Assembly: GCA_945926565.1 (NCBI GenBank)
Contig: CAMELY010000048.1
Coordinates: forward strand, 1 to 9,429
Source: an uncultured Clostridia bacterium
GTDB lineage: Bacteria > Bacillota > Clostridia > Oscillospirales > Oscillospiraceae
DNA: 9,429 nucleotides
Direction: 5' to 3'
Numbering within the stretch: the stretch's first letter is position 1; each line of letters opens with the position of its first letter. The notes below the pieces were generated by a model. It was not told the origin of the DNA. It made no database searches and worked only from the letters and a program-made list of their open reading frames with translations. This document shows, in pieces, positions 1 to 9,076 of this stretch. The position numbers were made by a program, and so were the translations under genes.

Positions 1-1
1 C

Positions 2-1000
2 GGCAAGGGCTATCACAACACCGCCATGATGATGTCGGTCTCCAAGCCCGCCACCCTGGACGATAACGGCCCTCAGGGCTTTACCCAGGCACTGTCCGGT
101 GTCTCCACCTGCCACTGCGCCTATTCCGATGAGAATATCATGGCCGCCACTTGGAATGTGGAGCTGATGTACGAGGTAGGCCGCTGCATCGGAAACGATA
201 TGCTGGATCTGGGCGCTACCGGCCTGTACGGTCCCGCCATGAACACCCACCGCACCGCCTACGCCGGCCGTAACTTCGAGTATTACTCCGAGGACGGCTT
301 CCTGGCCGGCAAGATCGCCGCCGCCGAGGTTCGGGGCATCCAGGACAAGGGCTGCTACGTCTACATCAAGCACTTTGCCCTAAATGACGAGGAAACGCTC
401 TGCCGTTGCGTCTCCACCTGGGTCGGCGAGCAGGCCATCCGTGAGATCTATCTCAAGCCCTTCCAGATTGCTGTGACTGAAGGCGGCGCAATGAACGTCA
501 TGAACGCCTTCTCCCGTTTCGGCGCTATCTGGTCCGGTGCTCACAAGGGCTTGATGACTGAGGTGCTGCGTAATGAGTGGGGCATGAAGGGTTTCGGACT
601 GACCGACTTCTCCGGAAACCCCATGTTTGCCGCTTATGGTATTACTCTAAAGAGCTTCGACGTTGCCTGGGGCCTGATGGCCGGTACCGACAGCTGGGAT
701 TCCTCTGCAGATCAGTGGACAACCGACTTGCTCACGCTCTACCAGGATGATCCGGACATAGCCCAGGCCATGCGTCAGGCTACCCACCGCATCCTGTACA
801 CGGTCGCCAACTCCCACGCCATGAACGGCTTTACCGAGGAGACCAAGATCGTAGCCGTCACCCCCTGGTGGCAGACCGCCCTCTATGTGGTGGACACTCT
901 GGTGGCTGTGGGCTGCGTGGCCTGCGTGGTGATGCTGGTCAAGGCCATCCGCCGCAAGGGCAAGGGCAAGGCCAAGACTGACACCGAGGCCGGCAAATAA
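2..1000 (+). CDS. GH3 beta-glucosidase-like catalytic domain with C-terminal membrane anchor (5' end missing)
   Basis: The reading frame is already open at base 2, so the start lies outside the window; about 332 residues are visible. They match the TIM-barrel domain of glycoside hydrolase family 3: a GPQG substrate-loop motif, NTHRTAYAGRNFEYYSED, the KHFALND motif (Lys at 368-370), the EQAIREIYLKPF helix, and GFGLTDF, whose Asp (605-607) aligns with the family's catalytic nucleophile. Only about 85 residues follow this before a hydrophobic segment (bases about 866-943) and a Lys/Arg-rich tail. By the positive-inside rule the catalytic domain is outside the cell and the tail is cytoplasmic. 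The usual GH3 alpha/beta sandwich domain does not follow the barrel, so it is either upstream (permuted order, known in Clostridia) or absent. The exact sugar substrate cannot be read. Several Cys residues, including TCHC and CRC, are unusual for an exported domain. The gene converges on the arginine operon and is probably unrelated to it. Confidence 0.88.
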   Translation, partial: GKGYHNTAMMMSVSKPATLDDNGPQGFTQALSGVSTCHCAYSDENIMAATWNVELMYEVGRCIGNDMLDLGATGLYGPAMNTHRTAYAGRNFEYYSEDGFLAGKIAAAEVRGIQDKGCYVYIKHFALNDEETLCRCVSTWVGEQAIREIYLKPFQIAVTEGGAMNVMNAFSRFGAIWSGAHKGLMTEVLRNEWGMKGFGLTDFSGNPMFAAYGITLKSFDVAWGLMAGTDSWDSSADQWTTDLLTLYQDDPDIAQAMRQATHRILYTVANSHAMNGFTEETKIVAVTPWWQTALYVVDTLVAVGCVACVVMLVKAIRRKGKGKAKTDTEAGK

Positions 1001-1038
1001 GCTTCCTTTCCATTTCCCATACATTTTCCCCAGCACCG

Positions 1039-1067
1039 AAGGGGCGCCCGCAAGGGCGCCTCTTTGG
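1039..1067 (+). terminator. Intrinsic terminator of the GH3 gene
   Basis: The arms 1039-1049 and 1054-1064 form an 11-bp stem (AAGGGGCGCCC with GGGCGCCTCTT, one G-T pair) closed by a GCAA tetraloop of the GNRA type. It starts 38 nt after the GH3 stop. The T tract after it is short (TCTTT), so termination is likely but not certain. Confidence 0.7.
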
Positions 1068-1121
1068 CGTGGGGCGGGTGATTCGTGAATGGCCGTCCGC
1101 ACCGTTCTATCCTGACTCGCC

Positions 1122-1147
1122 GTAGGGGCGGCCCTCTGTGGCCGCCC
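1122..1147 (+). repeat. REP-like palindrome, copy 1 (GTAG + 8-bp stem + 6-nt loop)
   Basis: A GTAG foot (1122-1125) is followed by GGGCGGCC (1126-1133), loop CTCTGT (1134-1139) and GGCCGCCC (1140-1147). Bases 1119-1147 match 4342-4370 at 28 of 29 positions. It lies between the two terminators of the convergent gene pair. Confidence 0.8.
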
Positions 1148-1162
1148 GGAAGGACAATGCAG

Positions 1163-1197
1163 AAAGCCCTGGATTCCATCGATGAATCCAGGGCTTT
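1163..1197. terminator. Strong hairpin ending the arginine operon, probably bidirectional
   Basis: A perfect 14-bp stem: AAAGCCCTGGATTC (1163-1176) pairs with GAATCCAGGGCTTT (1184-1197) around a 7-nt loop. It begins 25 nt past the argF stop on the minus strand. A-rich sequence on the left and TTTT on the right give a U-run to transcripts from either side, so it probably also backs up the GH3 terminator. The bidirectional role is inferred from the sequence. Confidence 0.85.
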
Positions 1198-1221
1198 TGC
1201 GCGTTTAAAATTCGGTCAGGC

Positions 1222-2151
<930 letters not shown>

Positions 2152-2187
2152 AATAATGCACGCTCCTTAACAGGCTTTTTCACGCAT

Positions 2188-3375
2188 TCAGGCTTCTTCC
2201 AGCGTCTTTTTCAGGATGGCCAGGCCCTCCTCCAGCTCCCGGTCGGAGATGGTGAGGGGGGGCAGCATGCGGATGGTGTCCTTGCCGGCGGTGAGCACCA
2301 GCAGGCCGTTTTCAATGCACTTGGCGGCCAGCGCCCGGTGGGATTTCTCTCCCCGGATGCCCACGCCGATCATCAGGCCCATGCCCCGGACGCCGGAGAC
2401 GCAGGGCAGGTTCCAGCCGGCAATCTCGCCCCGGATCCGCTCGCCCTTGGCCTTGACCTGCTCCAGCTCCCGGTCGTCCAGAATCTCCAGCACTGTCAGG
2501 GCGGCGGCGGCGGAGACCGGGTTGCCGCCGAAGGTGGTGGCGTGGGTGCCGGGGCCCAGGACGCCGCGGCACTTCTCGCTGGCCAGCACGCCGCTCATGG
2601 GCAGGCCTCCGGCGATGCCCTTGGCGAAGGTGATGGCGTCCGGCCGGATGCCGTACTGCTGGAAGCAGAAGAGAGAGCCCGTCCGGCCCACGCCGGTCTG
2701 CACCTCGTCCACCAGCAGCAGCCAATCCCGCTCCTGACAGTAGGCGGCCAGAGACTGGACAAAGTCATATTCCATGGGATTGACGCCGCCCTCACCCTGG
2801 ATCAGCTCCAGCAGCACGGCGCAGACGTCCTCGCCATCCTGGGCCTTGACGGAATCCAGGTCGTTGGCCTGGGCGTAGCGGAAGCCCTCGGTAAAGGGGA
2901 AGAAGTACTGGTGGAACACCTCCTGGCCGGTAGCCTTGAGAGTGGTGATGGTGCGGCCGTGGAAGGAGTTTTTCAGGGTGATGATGGTGCTCCGGCCCTC
3001 TCCGTATTTATCGTAGCTGTACTTCCGGGCCAGCTTGATGATGCCCTCGTTGGCCTCGGCGCCGGAGTTTCCGAAAAAGGCGCAGGCCATGCCGGAGCGC
3101 TCACACAGCTCCTTGGCCAGCCTGGCGTAGGGCTCGGAGTAGTAGAGGTTGGAGATGTGGGCCAGCTTGCCCGCCTGCTCCGCCACCGCCAGCACCCACT
3201 TGGGGTTGGCGTAGCCCACCGAGTTCACGCCGATGCCGCTGGCAAAGTCGATGTACCGCTCCCCCTCCGGGCCGTAGAGGGTGGCCCCCACGCCGTGGTC
3301 GATGGCCACGTCAAAGCGACCGTAGGTCTGCATGGTATACTCGTGATCCAGCGCCTTGAGATCTGCAAAAGTCAT
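2188..3375 (-). CDS. argD: Acetylornithine aminotransferase (PLP enzyme, class III)
   Basis: Transfers an amino group from glutamate to N-acetylglutamate semialdehyde, giving N-acetylornithine. The 395 residues are full length. Class III aminotransferase marks are clear: NSGAEANE at 103-110 (phosphate binding), SFHGRT at 137-142, DEVQTGVGRTG at 223-233 (Asp contacting the PLP ring nitrogen) and ITFAKGIAGG with Lys252 as the PLP-binding lysine; TTFGGNP follows at 280-286. A GAGGGAG ribosome site lies just before the ATG. The gene starts 24 nt after argB, consistent with one transcript. ArgD enzymes often also act on succinyl-diaminopimelate in lysine synthesis, which the sequence cannot settle. 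The closest alternatives (ornithine or GABA aminotransferase) are disfavoured by the operon. Confidence 0.95.
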   Translation of the reverse strand: MTFADLKALDHEYTMQTYGRFDVAIDHGVGATLYGPEGERYIDFASGIGVNSVGYANPKWVLAVAEQAGKLAHISNLYYSEPYARLAKELCERSGMACAFFGNSGAEANEGIIKLARKYSYDKYGEGRSTIITLKNSFHGRTITTLKATGQEVFHQYFFPFTEGFRYAQANDLDSVKAQDGEDVCAVLLELIQGEGGVNPMEYDFVQSLAAYCQERDWLLLVDEVQTGVGRTGSLFCFQQYGIRPDAITFAKGIAGGLPMSGVLASEKCRGVLGPGTHATTFGGNPVSAAAALTVLEILDDRELEQVKAKGERIRGEIAGWNLPCVSGVRGMGLMIGVGIRGEKSHRALAAKCIENGLLVLTAGKDTIRMLPPLTISDRELEEGLAILKKTLEEA

Positions 3376-3399
3376 CTGTCTCCCTCTCTTTCCTGCCGC

Positions 3400-4254
3400 T
3401 CAGAGCAGCATGGTGCCGATGCCCTTATCGGAGAGCATCTCGATGAGGATGGAATGGGGAATCCGTCCGTCCAGGATGTGGCTGCGCTTGACGCCGGAGC
3501 GCACCGCCTCCACGCAGCACTCCACCTTGGGGATCATGCCCCCCTGGATGACGCCGGTCTTTTTCAGCATGGGGACGTCGGACATATGGACGATGTGGAT
3601 CAGCGTCTCCTCGTCCTTGGGATCCCGGAGCAGGCCCCGGACGTCGGTGAGCAGAATCAGCTTTTCTGCCTTGAGGGCGGTGGCCAGCTTGGCGGCGGCA
3701 GTGTCGGCGTTGATATTGTAGGCGGTCTGGGCGTCCATGCCCTGGGCCACGGTGGAGACCACCGGGATGTAGCCGTCGTCGATGCAGTCCTGGACCACCT
3801 GGGGGTTGACCTTGACGATCTCGCCCACCAGGCCGTACTTGGTGTCCTTCACCTTGGCCTCAAAGAGGGCGGCGTCCATGCCGCACAGGCCCATGGCCTT
3901 GCCCCCCATTCGGTTGAGGGTGGCCACCAGGTTTTTGTTCACCCGGCCGCAGAGCACCTGCTGGACAATGTCCACCGTCTCCTCGTCGGTGTACCGGAGG
4001 CCGTCCACAAACTTGGACTCCTTGCCGATCTTTTTCAGCATCTCGTTGATCTCCGGGCCGCCGCCGTGGACCACTACCACGTTGATGCCCACCAGTCGGA
4101 GCAGGATAATGTCGCTCATGACGGCGGTGCGCAGGTCCTCTGAGATCATGGCGTTGCCGCCGTATTTTACCACAATGGTCTTGCCGCTGTATTTCTGGAT
4201 ATAGGGCAGGGCCTCTACCAGGATTTTCGCCCGGTCGATATGATTGTAAGCCAT
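3400..4254 (-). CDS. argB: Acetylglutamate kinase, probably arginine-inhibited
   Basis: Phosphorylates N-acetylglutamate with ATP. With the start at 4254 the protein is 284 residues (MAYNHIDRAK...). This start has AGAGGG (4261-4266) 6 nt upstream; an earlier in-frame ATG at 4308 falls inside a palindromic repeat and adds a non-conserved Arg/Lys-rich leader, so I rejected it. Amino-acid-kinase motifs: KYGG at 30-33, HGGGPEI at 63-69, NADTAA at 182-187 and a GGMIPKV turn at 238-244. The C-terminal pattern H267-x2-L-x-E272-x5-G-x-G-T281 and the roughly 25-residue helix ahead of KYGG are typical of hexameric, arginine-sensitive kinases and absent from the shorter E. coli type. Feedback control of the pathway here is therefore likely (family knowledge). 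It follows argJ after an unusually long 211-nt gap. Confidence 0.95.
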   Translation of the reverse strand: MAYNHIDRAKILVEALPYIQKYSGKTIVVKYGGNAMISEDLRTAVMSDIILLRLVGINVVVVHGGGPEINEMLKKIGKESKFVDGLRYTDEETVDIVQQVLCGRVNKNLVATLNRMGGKAMGLCGMDAALFEAKVKDTKYGLVGEIVKVNPQVVQDCIDDGYIPVVSTVAQGMDAQTAYNINADTAAAKLATALKAEKLILLTDVRGLLRDPKDEETLIHIVHMSDVPMLKKTGVIQGGMIPKVECCVEAVRSGVKRSHILDGRIPHSILIEMLSDKGIGTMLL

Positions 4255-4260
4255 CTCTTT

Positions 4261-4266
4261 CCCTCT
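4261..4266 (-). promoter_or_regulatory. Ribosome binding site that sets the argB start
   Basis: AGAGGG on the minus strand, 6 nt ahead of the ATG at 4254. No comparable site serves the in-frame ATG at 4308, which lies in the palindrome at 4299-4324. Confidence 0.7.
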
Positions 4267-4298
4267 TTTTTCTCTGTTTGAGCCTTCGCGTTGTCGGC

Positions 4299-4324
4299 GG
4301 GAGGGCACAGAGGCCCTCCCCTAC
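4299..4324 (-). repeat. REP-like palindrome, stem variant A
   Basis: Read on the minus strand: GTAG (4324-4321), GGGAGGGC (4320-4313), loop CTCTGT (4312-4307), GCCCTCCC (4306-4299). The size, GTAG foot and loop are those of the 1122-1147 element, but the stem differs with pairing kept. It lies 44 nt upstream of the argB start, in the argJ-argB gap. Confidence 0.78.
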
Positions 4325-4344
4325 AGACCGGTTCTGGGATTGCC

Positions 4345-4370
4345 GTAGGGGCGGCCCTGTGTGGCCGCCC
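4345..4370 (+). repeat. REP-like palindrome, copy 2 of the 1122-1147 element
   Basis: GTAG (4345-4348), GGGCGGCC (4349-4356), loop CTGTGT (4357-4362), GGCCGCCC (4363-4370). It differs from the first copy at one loop base. It is inverted relative to its two neighbours in the same gap. Confidence 0.8.
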
Positions 4371-4400
4371 TGACGGAAACGCCTCCGTTCCCGCTGGGCA

Positions 4401-4423
4401 GCGGGGGCAAGCCCCCGCCCTAC
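4401..4423 (-). repeat. REP-like palindrome, short-loop variant C
   Basis: Read on the minus strand: a GTAG foot (4423-4420), then GGCGGGGGC and GCCCCCGC (4408-4401) forming an 8-bp stem, effectively 7 bp plus a CTTG tetraloop. It shares the GTAG foot with the other three elements but has a different loop. Confidence 0.7.
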
Positions 4424-4465
4424 AGTATGCAAGCGCAGCCGATGCCCCGCCGTACCGTTTGTCTC

Positions 4466-5704
4466 TCAGCTCCGGTAGTCGCCGTTGATCTTCACATAAT
4501 CATAGGTCAGGTCGCAGCCCCAGCAGGTGGCCTGGCCCTCCCCCTCCCGGAGCTTGACGTCGATGACCACCTCGTCCTGGCTGAGCACCTGCTTGGCCAA
4601 GTCCTCGTCAAAGTCCAGGGCGCTGCCCAGGGCGCAGACGGCCACCTCGCCCGCCTGGGAGCGGAAGGTCACGTCCACCGTCTCCGGGTCAAACTGGGCC
4701 CCGGAATAGCCCATGGCGCAGAGCACCCGGCCCCAGTTGGCGTCGGCGCCGAACATGGCCGCCTTCACCAGAGAGGAGCCCACCACGCTGCGGCTGAGCC
4801 GCTCGGCTTTGGCCTCATTCTCCGCCCCGTGGACGGTGCAGGTCACCAGTCGGGAGGCGCCCTCTCCGTCGGCGGCCATCTTCCGGGCCAGGTAGGTGCA
4901 GACCGCCATCAGGGCCTCCTTCAGGGTCTCATAGTCCGGGCCCTTCCAGTCGATGAGCTTATTTTCCGCCGCGCCGTTGGCCAGCACCAGGAAGGTGTCG
5001 TTGGTGGAGGTATCTCCGTCCACCGTCACCCGGTTGAAGGTGCGGGGCACCACCTCATGGACCAGTTCATTCAGCATCATGGGGGTAATGGCGCAGTCGG
5101 TGGTGACAAAGCTGAGCATGGTGCCCATATTGGGATGGATCATGCCGGAGCCCTTGGCGATGCCGCCGATGCGGACGGTCTTGCCGCCGATCTCGGTCTC
5201 AAAGGCGATCTCCTTTTTCACCGTGTCGGTGGTCATAATCGACCGGGCCGCGTCGTCAGAGGCCTGGGTCTCCCGGGAGAGCCGGCCCGCCAGGGTGGGC
5301 ATTCCCTTCAGGATGGGAGCGATGTTCAGCTCCTGACCGATGACGCCGGTGGAAGCCACGGCGAAGTCCTTCGCCTCCAGGCCGGTCTCCTCTGCCGCCG
5401 CCTCACACATCTCCAGGGCGTGGAGCTTGCTGTTGGGGGCGCAGGCGTTGGCGTTGCCGGAGTTGGCGATGACGCCCCAGCAGGCGCCGTCGGCGATATG
5501 GTCTTTCGTCACATAGACAGGGGCGGCCTTGACCTGGTTGGTGGTGAACATCCCCGCCGCGGCACAGCGCCGGTCAGAGAGGAGCAGCATCAGGTCCTTT
5601 TTCGCCTGGCCGTCCATGGGCAGCGCGGTGGCCTTGACCCCCACCCGGATGCCCGCCGCCCGGAAGCCCTTGGCGGCGACGACGCCGCCGGAAATCTCTT
5701 TCAT
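4466..5704 (-). CDS. argJ: Glutamate N-acetyltransferase (ArgJ), probably bifunctional
   Basis: Moves the acetyl group from N-acetylornithine to glutamate, releasing ornithine and closing the acetyl cycle; bifunctional members also use acetyl-CoA. The 412 residues fit the family. STGVIG at 118-123 gives the oxyanion-hole Thr/Gly. KGSGMIHPNMGTML at 184-197 contains the self-cleavage site, which splits the chain into alpha and beta subunits before Thr195, the new N-terminal nucleophile. The residue before it is Gly, where many homologues have Ala. The chain ends in the usual VKINGDYRS. The ATG overlaps the stop of the upstream DUF4085-like gene by ATGA, so translation is probably coupled. No argA is visible. 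Whether this enzyme is mono- or bifunctional cannot be read from sequence. Confidence 0.95.
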   Translation of the reverse strand: MKEISGGVVAAKGFRAAGIRVGVKATALPMDGQAKKDLMLLLSDRRCAAAGMFTTNQVKAAPVYVTKDHIADGACWGVIANSGNANACAPNSKLHALEMCEAAAEETGLEAKDFAVASTGVIGQELNIAPILKGMPTLAGRLSRETQASDDAARSIMTTDTVKKEIAFETEIGGKTVRIGGIAKGSGMIHPNMGTMLSFVTTDCAITPMMLNELVHEVVPRTFNRVTVDGDTSTNDTFLVLANGAAENKLIDWKGPDYETLKEALMAVCTYLARKMAADGEGASRLVTCTVHGAENEAKAERLSRSVVGSSLVKAAMFGADANWGRVLCAMGYSGAQFDPETVDVTFRSQAGEVAVCALGSALDFDEDLAKQVLSQDEVVIDVKLREGEGQATCWGCDLTYDYVKINGDYRS

Positions 5705-6636
5705 CTCTCGGTTCCCCTTTCCTCCCGCTCCGGGGCGGCCTCGGCCTCCGCCGGAGTGTCAAACACGAAATCAACCCCTGCCGCCCGGAGGGTGAAATAG
5801 ATGGGCGTCCCATCCTCCGTCTCCAGCAGGTTGTGGAAGGCAAAGCCCCCCTCCTCCGGATAGATCTCTTCCCGGAACCATTCGCTGCCCACCAGCCCCG
5901 GCTCCTCCTCCAGGATCTCCGCCTGATGCCAGATCACCGTATTGACCTGGCAAAAGCTCAGCTCATTGTTCAGATGGAGCACCAGATCGGTGCCCTGCCA
6001 CTCCAGGCCGGTGACAACGCAGTCCTGGAAGCCGTAGTGCTCCATCAGTGCGTCCGGATACCGGTTCTGCTTTCGCTCCAGAAAGGCGGCGTAGTCCTGG
6101 TTGGCCTTCTCCACCTTGGCCTCGTTCTCCTTGCAGAACCGGGCGATGTCCCGCTTGACCTCTTTGGTGGACACGCCCAGGGCCAGCACCCGCAGGTCGG
6201 CCACCTGATCCAGAATCTTTTGGGGCAGGACGGCGGAGAGCTCCGCCATGGTGGCCTCCCACTCGGCCCGGAACTGGGCGGTGCTGGTCTCCCGGTCAAA
6301 GGGCTGGGGCTGATAGTCCCGGAGCAGGGCCTCCCGCCGGCGGCGGTGCTTGTCCGTCATCCGGCGGTACTCCTCCGGATCCATGACGTCCGCCAGGTTG
6401 TGCACGTTGCCGTCGTCATCCATGGTGGTGAGCGCTTCCGGCGCCGCTCCGAAGTACTCCTCGGCGGTCATTTTGGACAGGGCCTCCGCCGCCTTCAGGC
6501 TCTCCTCCAGCTTGCGGGCGTAGAGGCTCTGAAAGAAGGACTCGCTCTTTCGCTTGGCGGAGGGGGACGGGGTCAGGTCGTACTGATAGCCGCACTTGCC
6601 GCAGAGGTCGCACCACTCCTTGGTATAATACTTCAT
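5701..6636 (-). CDS. DUF4085-like protein of unknown function, embedded in the arginine operon
   Basis: A 311-residue soluble protein with no signal peptide or membrane segment. The opening MKYYTKEW and the C-terminal pattern (W253-x3-EEIYPEEGGFAFHNLL, about 253-271) resemble what I remember of family DUF4085; this is not a database result. Regions: a Cys-x2-Cys-x2-Cys triplet at 9, 12 and 15; a charged, helical middle (about 28-195, Lys/Glu/Arg rich); a probably beta-rich C-terminal domain (about 198-293); and an acidic, Ala/Glu-rich tail (294-311). The cysteine triplet could bind metal, but with only three Cys that is speculation. It begins 11 nt after argC with a GAGAGGTGA site and ends in an ATGA overlap with argJ. 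This argues that it is a real, co-expressed gene. No biochemical function can be assigned. Confidence 0.85.
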   Translation of the reverse strand: MKYYTKEWCDLCGKCGYQYDLTPSPSAKRKSESFFQSLYARKLEESLKAAEALSKMTAEEYFGAAPEALTTMDDDGNVHNLADVMDPEEYRRMTDKHRRRREALLRDYQPQPFDRETSTAQFRAEWEATMAELSAVLPQKILDQVADLRVLALGVSTKEVKRDIARFCKENEAKVEKANQDYAAFLERKQNRYPDALMEHYGFQDCVVTGLEWQGTDLVLHLNNELSFCQVNTVIWHQAEILEEEPGLVGSEWFREEIYPEEGGFAFHNLLETEDGTPIYFTLRAAGVDFVFDTPAEAEAAPEREERGTER

Positions 6637-6647
6637 CCTCTCACCTC

Positions 6648-7582
6648 TCAGATCAGCCCCGCTGTCTCCGCAAAGCCCAGCATCAGGTTCATATTCTGTA
6701 CCGCCGCCCCGGAGGCACCCTTGCCCAGGTTGTCGAAGAGGGCGGTGACGGTGGTCTGCTCCTCGTGGCCGCAGACAATCAGCTTGAGGTAATTGGTGCC
6801 CGCCAGGGTATTGGCGAAGATCACCGGCTCTTCCCCGCCGAAGGGAGCCACCTGGACAAAGGTCTGTCCGGCATAGTACTCCGCCAGCCGGGCGTGAATC
6901 TCCTGTGCCGTGGGCTTCCCGTTCAGCAGCCGGTTATGGAGCAGAATGGTCGTCGCCATGCCCTGGGGGAAGTCCCCCACCACCGGGGAGAACACCGGGG
7001 CGGTCTCCAGGCCACAGACGGCAGTCATCTCGGGCAGGTGCTTGTGCTTCAGACTGGTGCCGTAGATCCGCTCCGAGGCCAGCCGGGGATCCCGGTCAGG
7101 ATGCTCATACTCGGCGATCATCTTCTTGCCCCCGCCGGTATAGCCGGTGAGGGAGTAGCAGGTCAGGGGGTAGTCACGGGGCAAAATCCCCATCCGCACC
7201 AGGGGGTACACCGAGGAGATCAGCCCGGAGGCGTGGCAGCCGGGGTTGGCCACCCGCTTGGAGCTCCGGATCGCCGCCCGGTGCTCCGCCGACAGCTCGG
7301 GAAAGCCGTAGTCCCAGGCGGGATTGGTCCGGTGGGCGGTGGAGGCGTCAATGATCCGGGTGTTGGGGTTTTCCACCAGGGAGACCGCCTCCACGGCGGC
7401 AGCGTCGGGCAGGCACAGGAAGGCCAGATCCGCCCCGTTGAGCAGTCTCGCCCGCTCGGCGTTGTCGTGGCGCTTGTCCTCGTCGATCAGCAGCAGCTCA
7501 ATGTCTGTCCGCTTGGTGAGACGATCCATAATCTGCAGGCCGGTGGTGCCGGCCTGGCCGTCGATATAAATTTTCGGCTTGC

Positions 7583-7586
<4 letters not shown>
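6648..7586 (-). CDS. argC: N-acetyl-gamma-glutamyl-phosphate reductase, type 2
   Basis: Reduces N-acetylglutamyl phosphate to the semialdehyde with NADPH. The 312 residues fit the shorter type 2 class rather than the roughly 345-residue type 1. The start YIDGQAGTTGLQI (7-19) holds the dinucleotide-binding loop, ASTAHR lies at 81-86, the catalytic Cys117 is in NPGCHASG, GYTGGGK lies at 148-154, and LKHKHLPEM at 179-187 contains the conserved His region. These features follow the type 2 pattern I know mainly from Proteobacteria. The ATG overlaps the argH stop by ATGA, with a GGAGG-like site inside the end of argH, so the two are probably coupled in translation. The DUF4085-like gene follows after 11 nt. 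Confidence 0.95.
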
Positions 7587-8968
<1,382 letters not shown>

Positions 8969-8974
8969 AGGTAT

Positions 8975-8980
8975 CCCTCC
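8975..8980 (-). promoter_or_regulatory. Ribosome binding site that sets the argH start
   Basis: GGAGGG on the minus strand with a 6-nt spacer to the ATG at 8968. It supports the short, family-like N-terminus over the ATG at 9064. Confidence 0.8.
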
Positions 8981-8983
8981 AGA

Positions 8984-8997
8984 GGCCGGTTCCGGCC
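8984..8997 (-). other. Small GC-rich inverted repeat next to the argH ribosome site
   Basis: GGCCGG, two bases, CCGGCC. It sits 3 nt upstream of the argH GGAGGG site and could fold in the mRNA leader, but it is short and may be chance in GC-rich DNA. Confidence 0.4.
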
Positions 8998-9025
8998 CCA
9001 AAATCCGTTGTGTTTGCTTTCGCGG

Positions 9026-9076
9026 AAAAACGGACAAAGCAGAATGTGGAACAGCCGCCCACATTCTGCATTTGTC
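9026..9076 (-). terminator. Terminator-like hairpin between argG and argH
   Basis: The arms 9039-9049 and 9059-9069 (GCAGAATGTGG/CCACATTCTGC) pair perfectly over 11 bp. Arms 9033-9038 and 9071-9076 (GACAAA/TTTGTC) extend this to 17 bp with one bulged base. In the minus-strand transcript the stem is followed by CG and five U residues (9030-9026), the form of an intrinsic terminator. It begins 26 nt after the argG stop. It may end argG transcripts fully or reduce flow into argH. Confidence 0.78.

Noticed and set aside
1081..1090. ATTCGTGAAT as a possible ArgR (ARG box) site
   Set aside because: It is only a 4-bp dyad, does not fit the TGAAT/ATTCA spacing of ARG boxes, and lies downstream of the operon rather than at a promoter.
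883..1179. Small minus-strand open frames over the argF-GH3 spacer, and similar ones over 4291-4488
   Set aside because: Their peptides come from reading through the palindromes and through neighbouring genes in the wrong frame; there is no ribosome site or conserved domain.
4255..4308. N-terminally longer ArgB starting at 4308
   Set aside because: The ATG lies in the loop of a palindromic repeat, lacks a ribosome site and adds a basic leader not found in the family; 4254 has AGAGGG at 6 nt.
4299..4423. CRISPR-like repeat-spacer array
   Set aside because: The units are self-complementary, differ in stem sequence, alternate in orientation and have no regular spacers.
4424..4465. Internal promoter for argB just after argJ
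   Set aside because: On the minus strand TTGCATACTGTAGG looks weakly promoter-like, but the spacing does not give a usable -35/-10 pair.
8969..9064. N-terminally longer ArgH starting at 9064
   Set aside because: The extension crosses the terminator hairpin and spacer; MKLWGGRFDK at 8968 is the family start and has GGAGGG in front.
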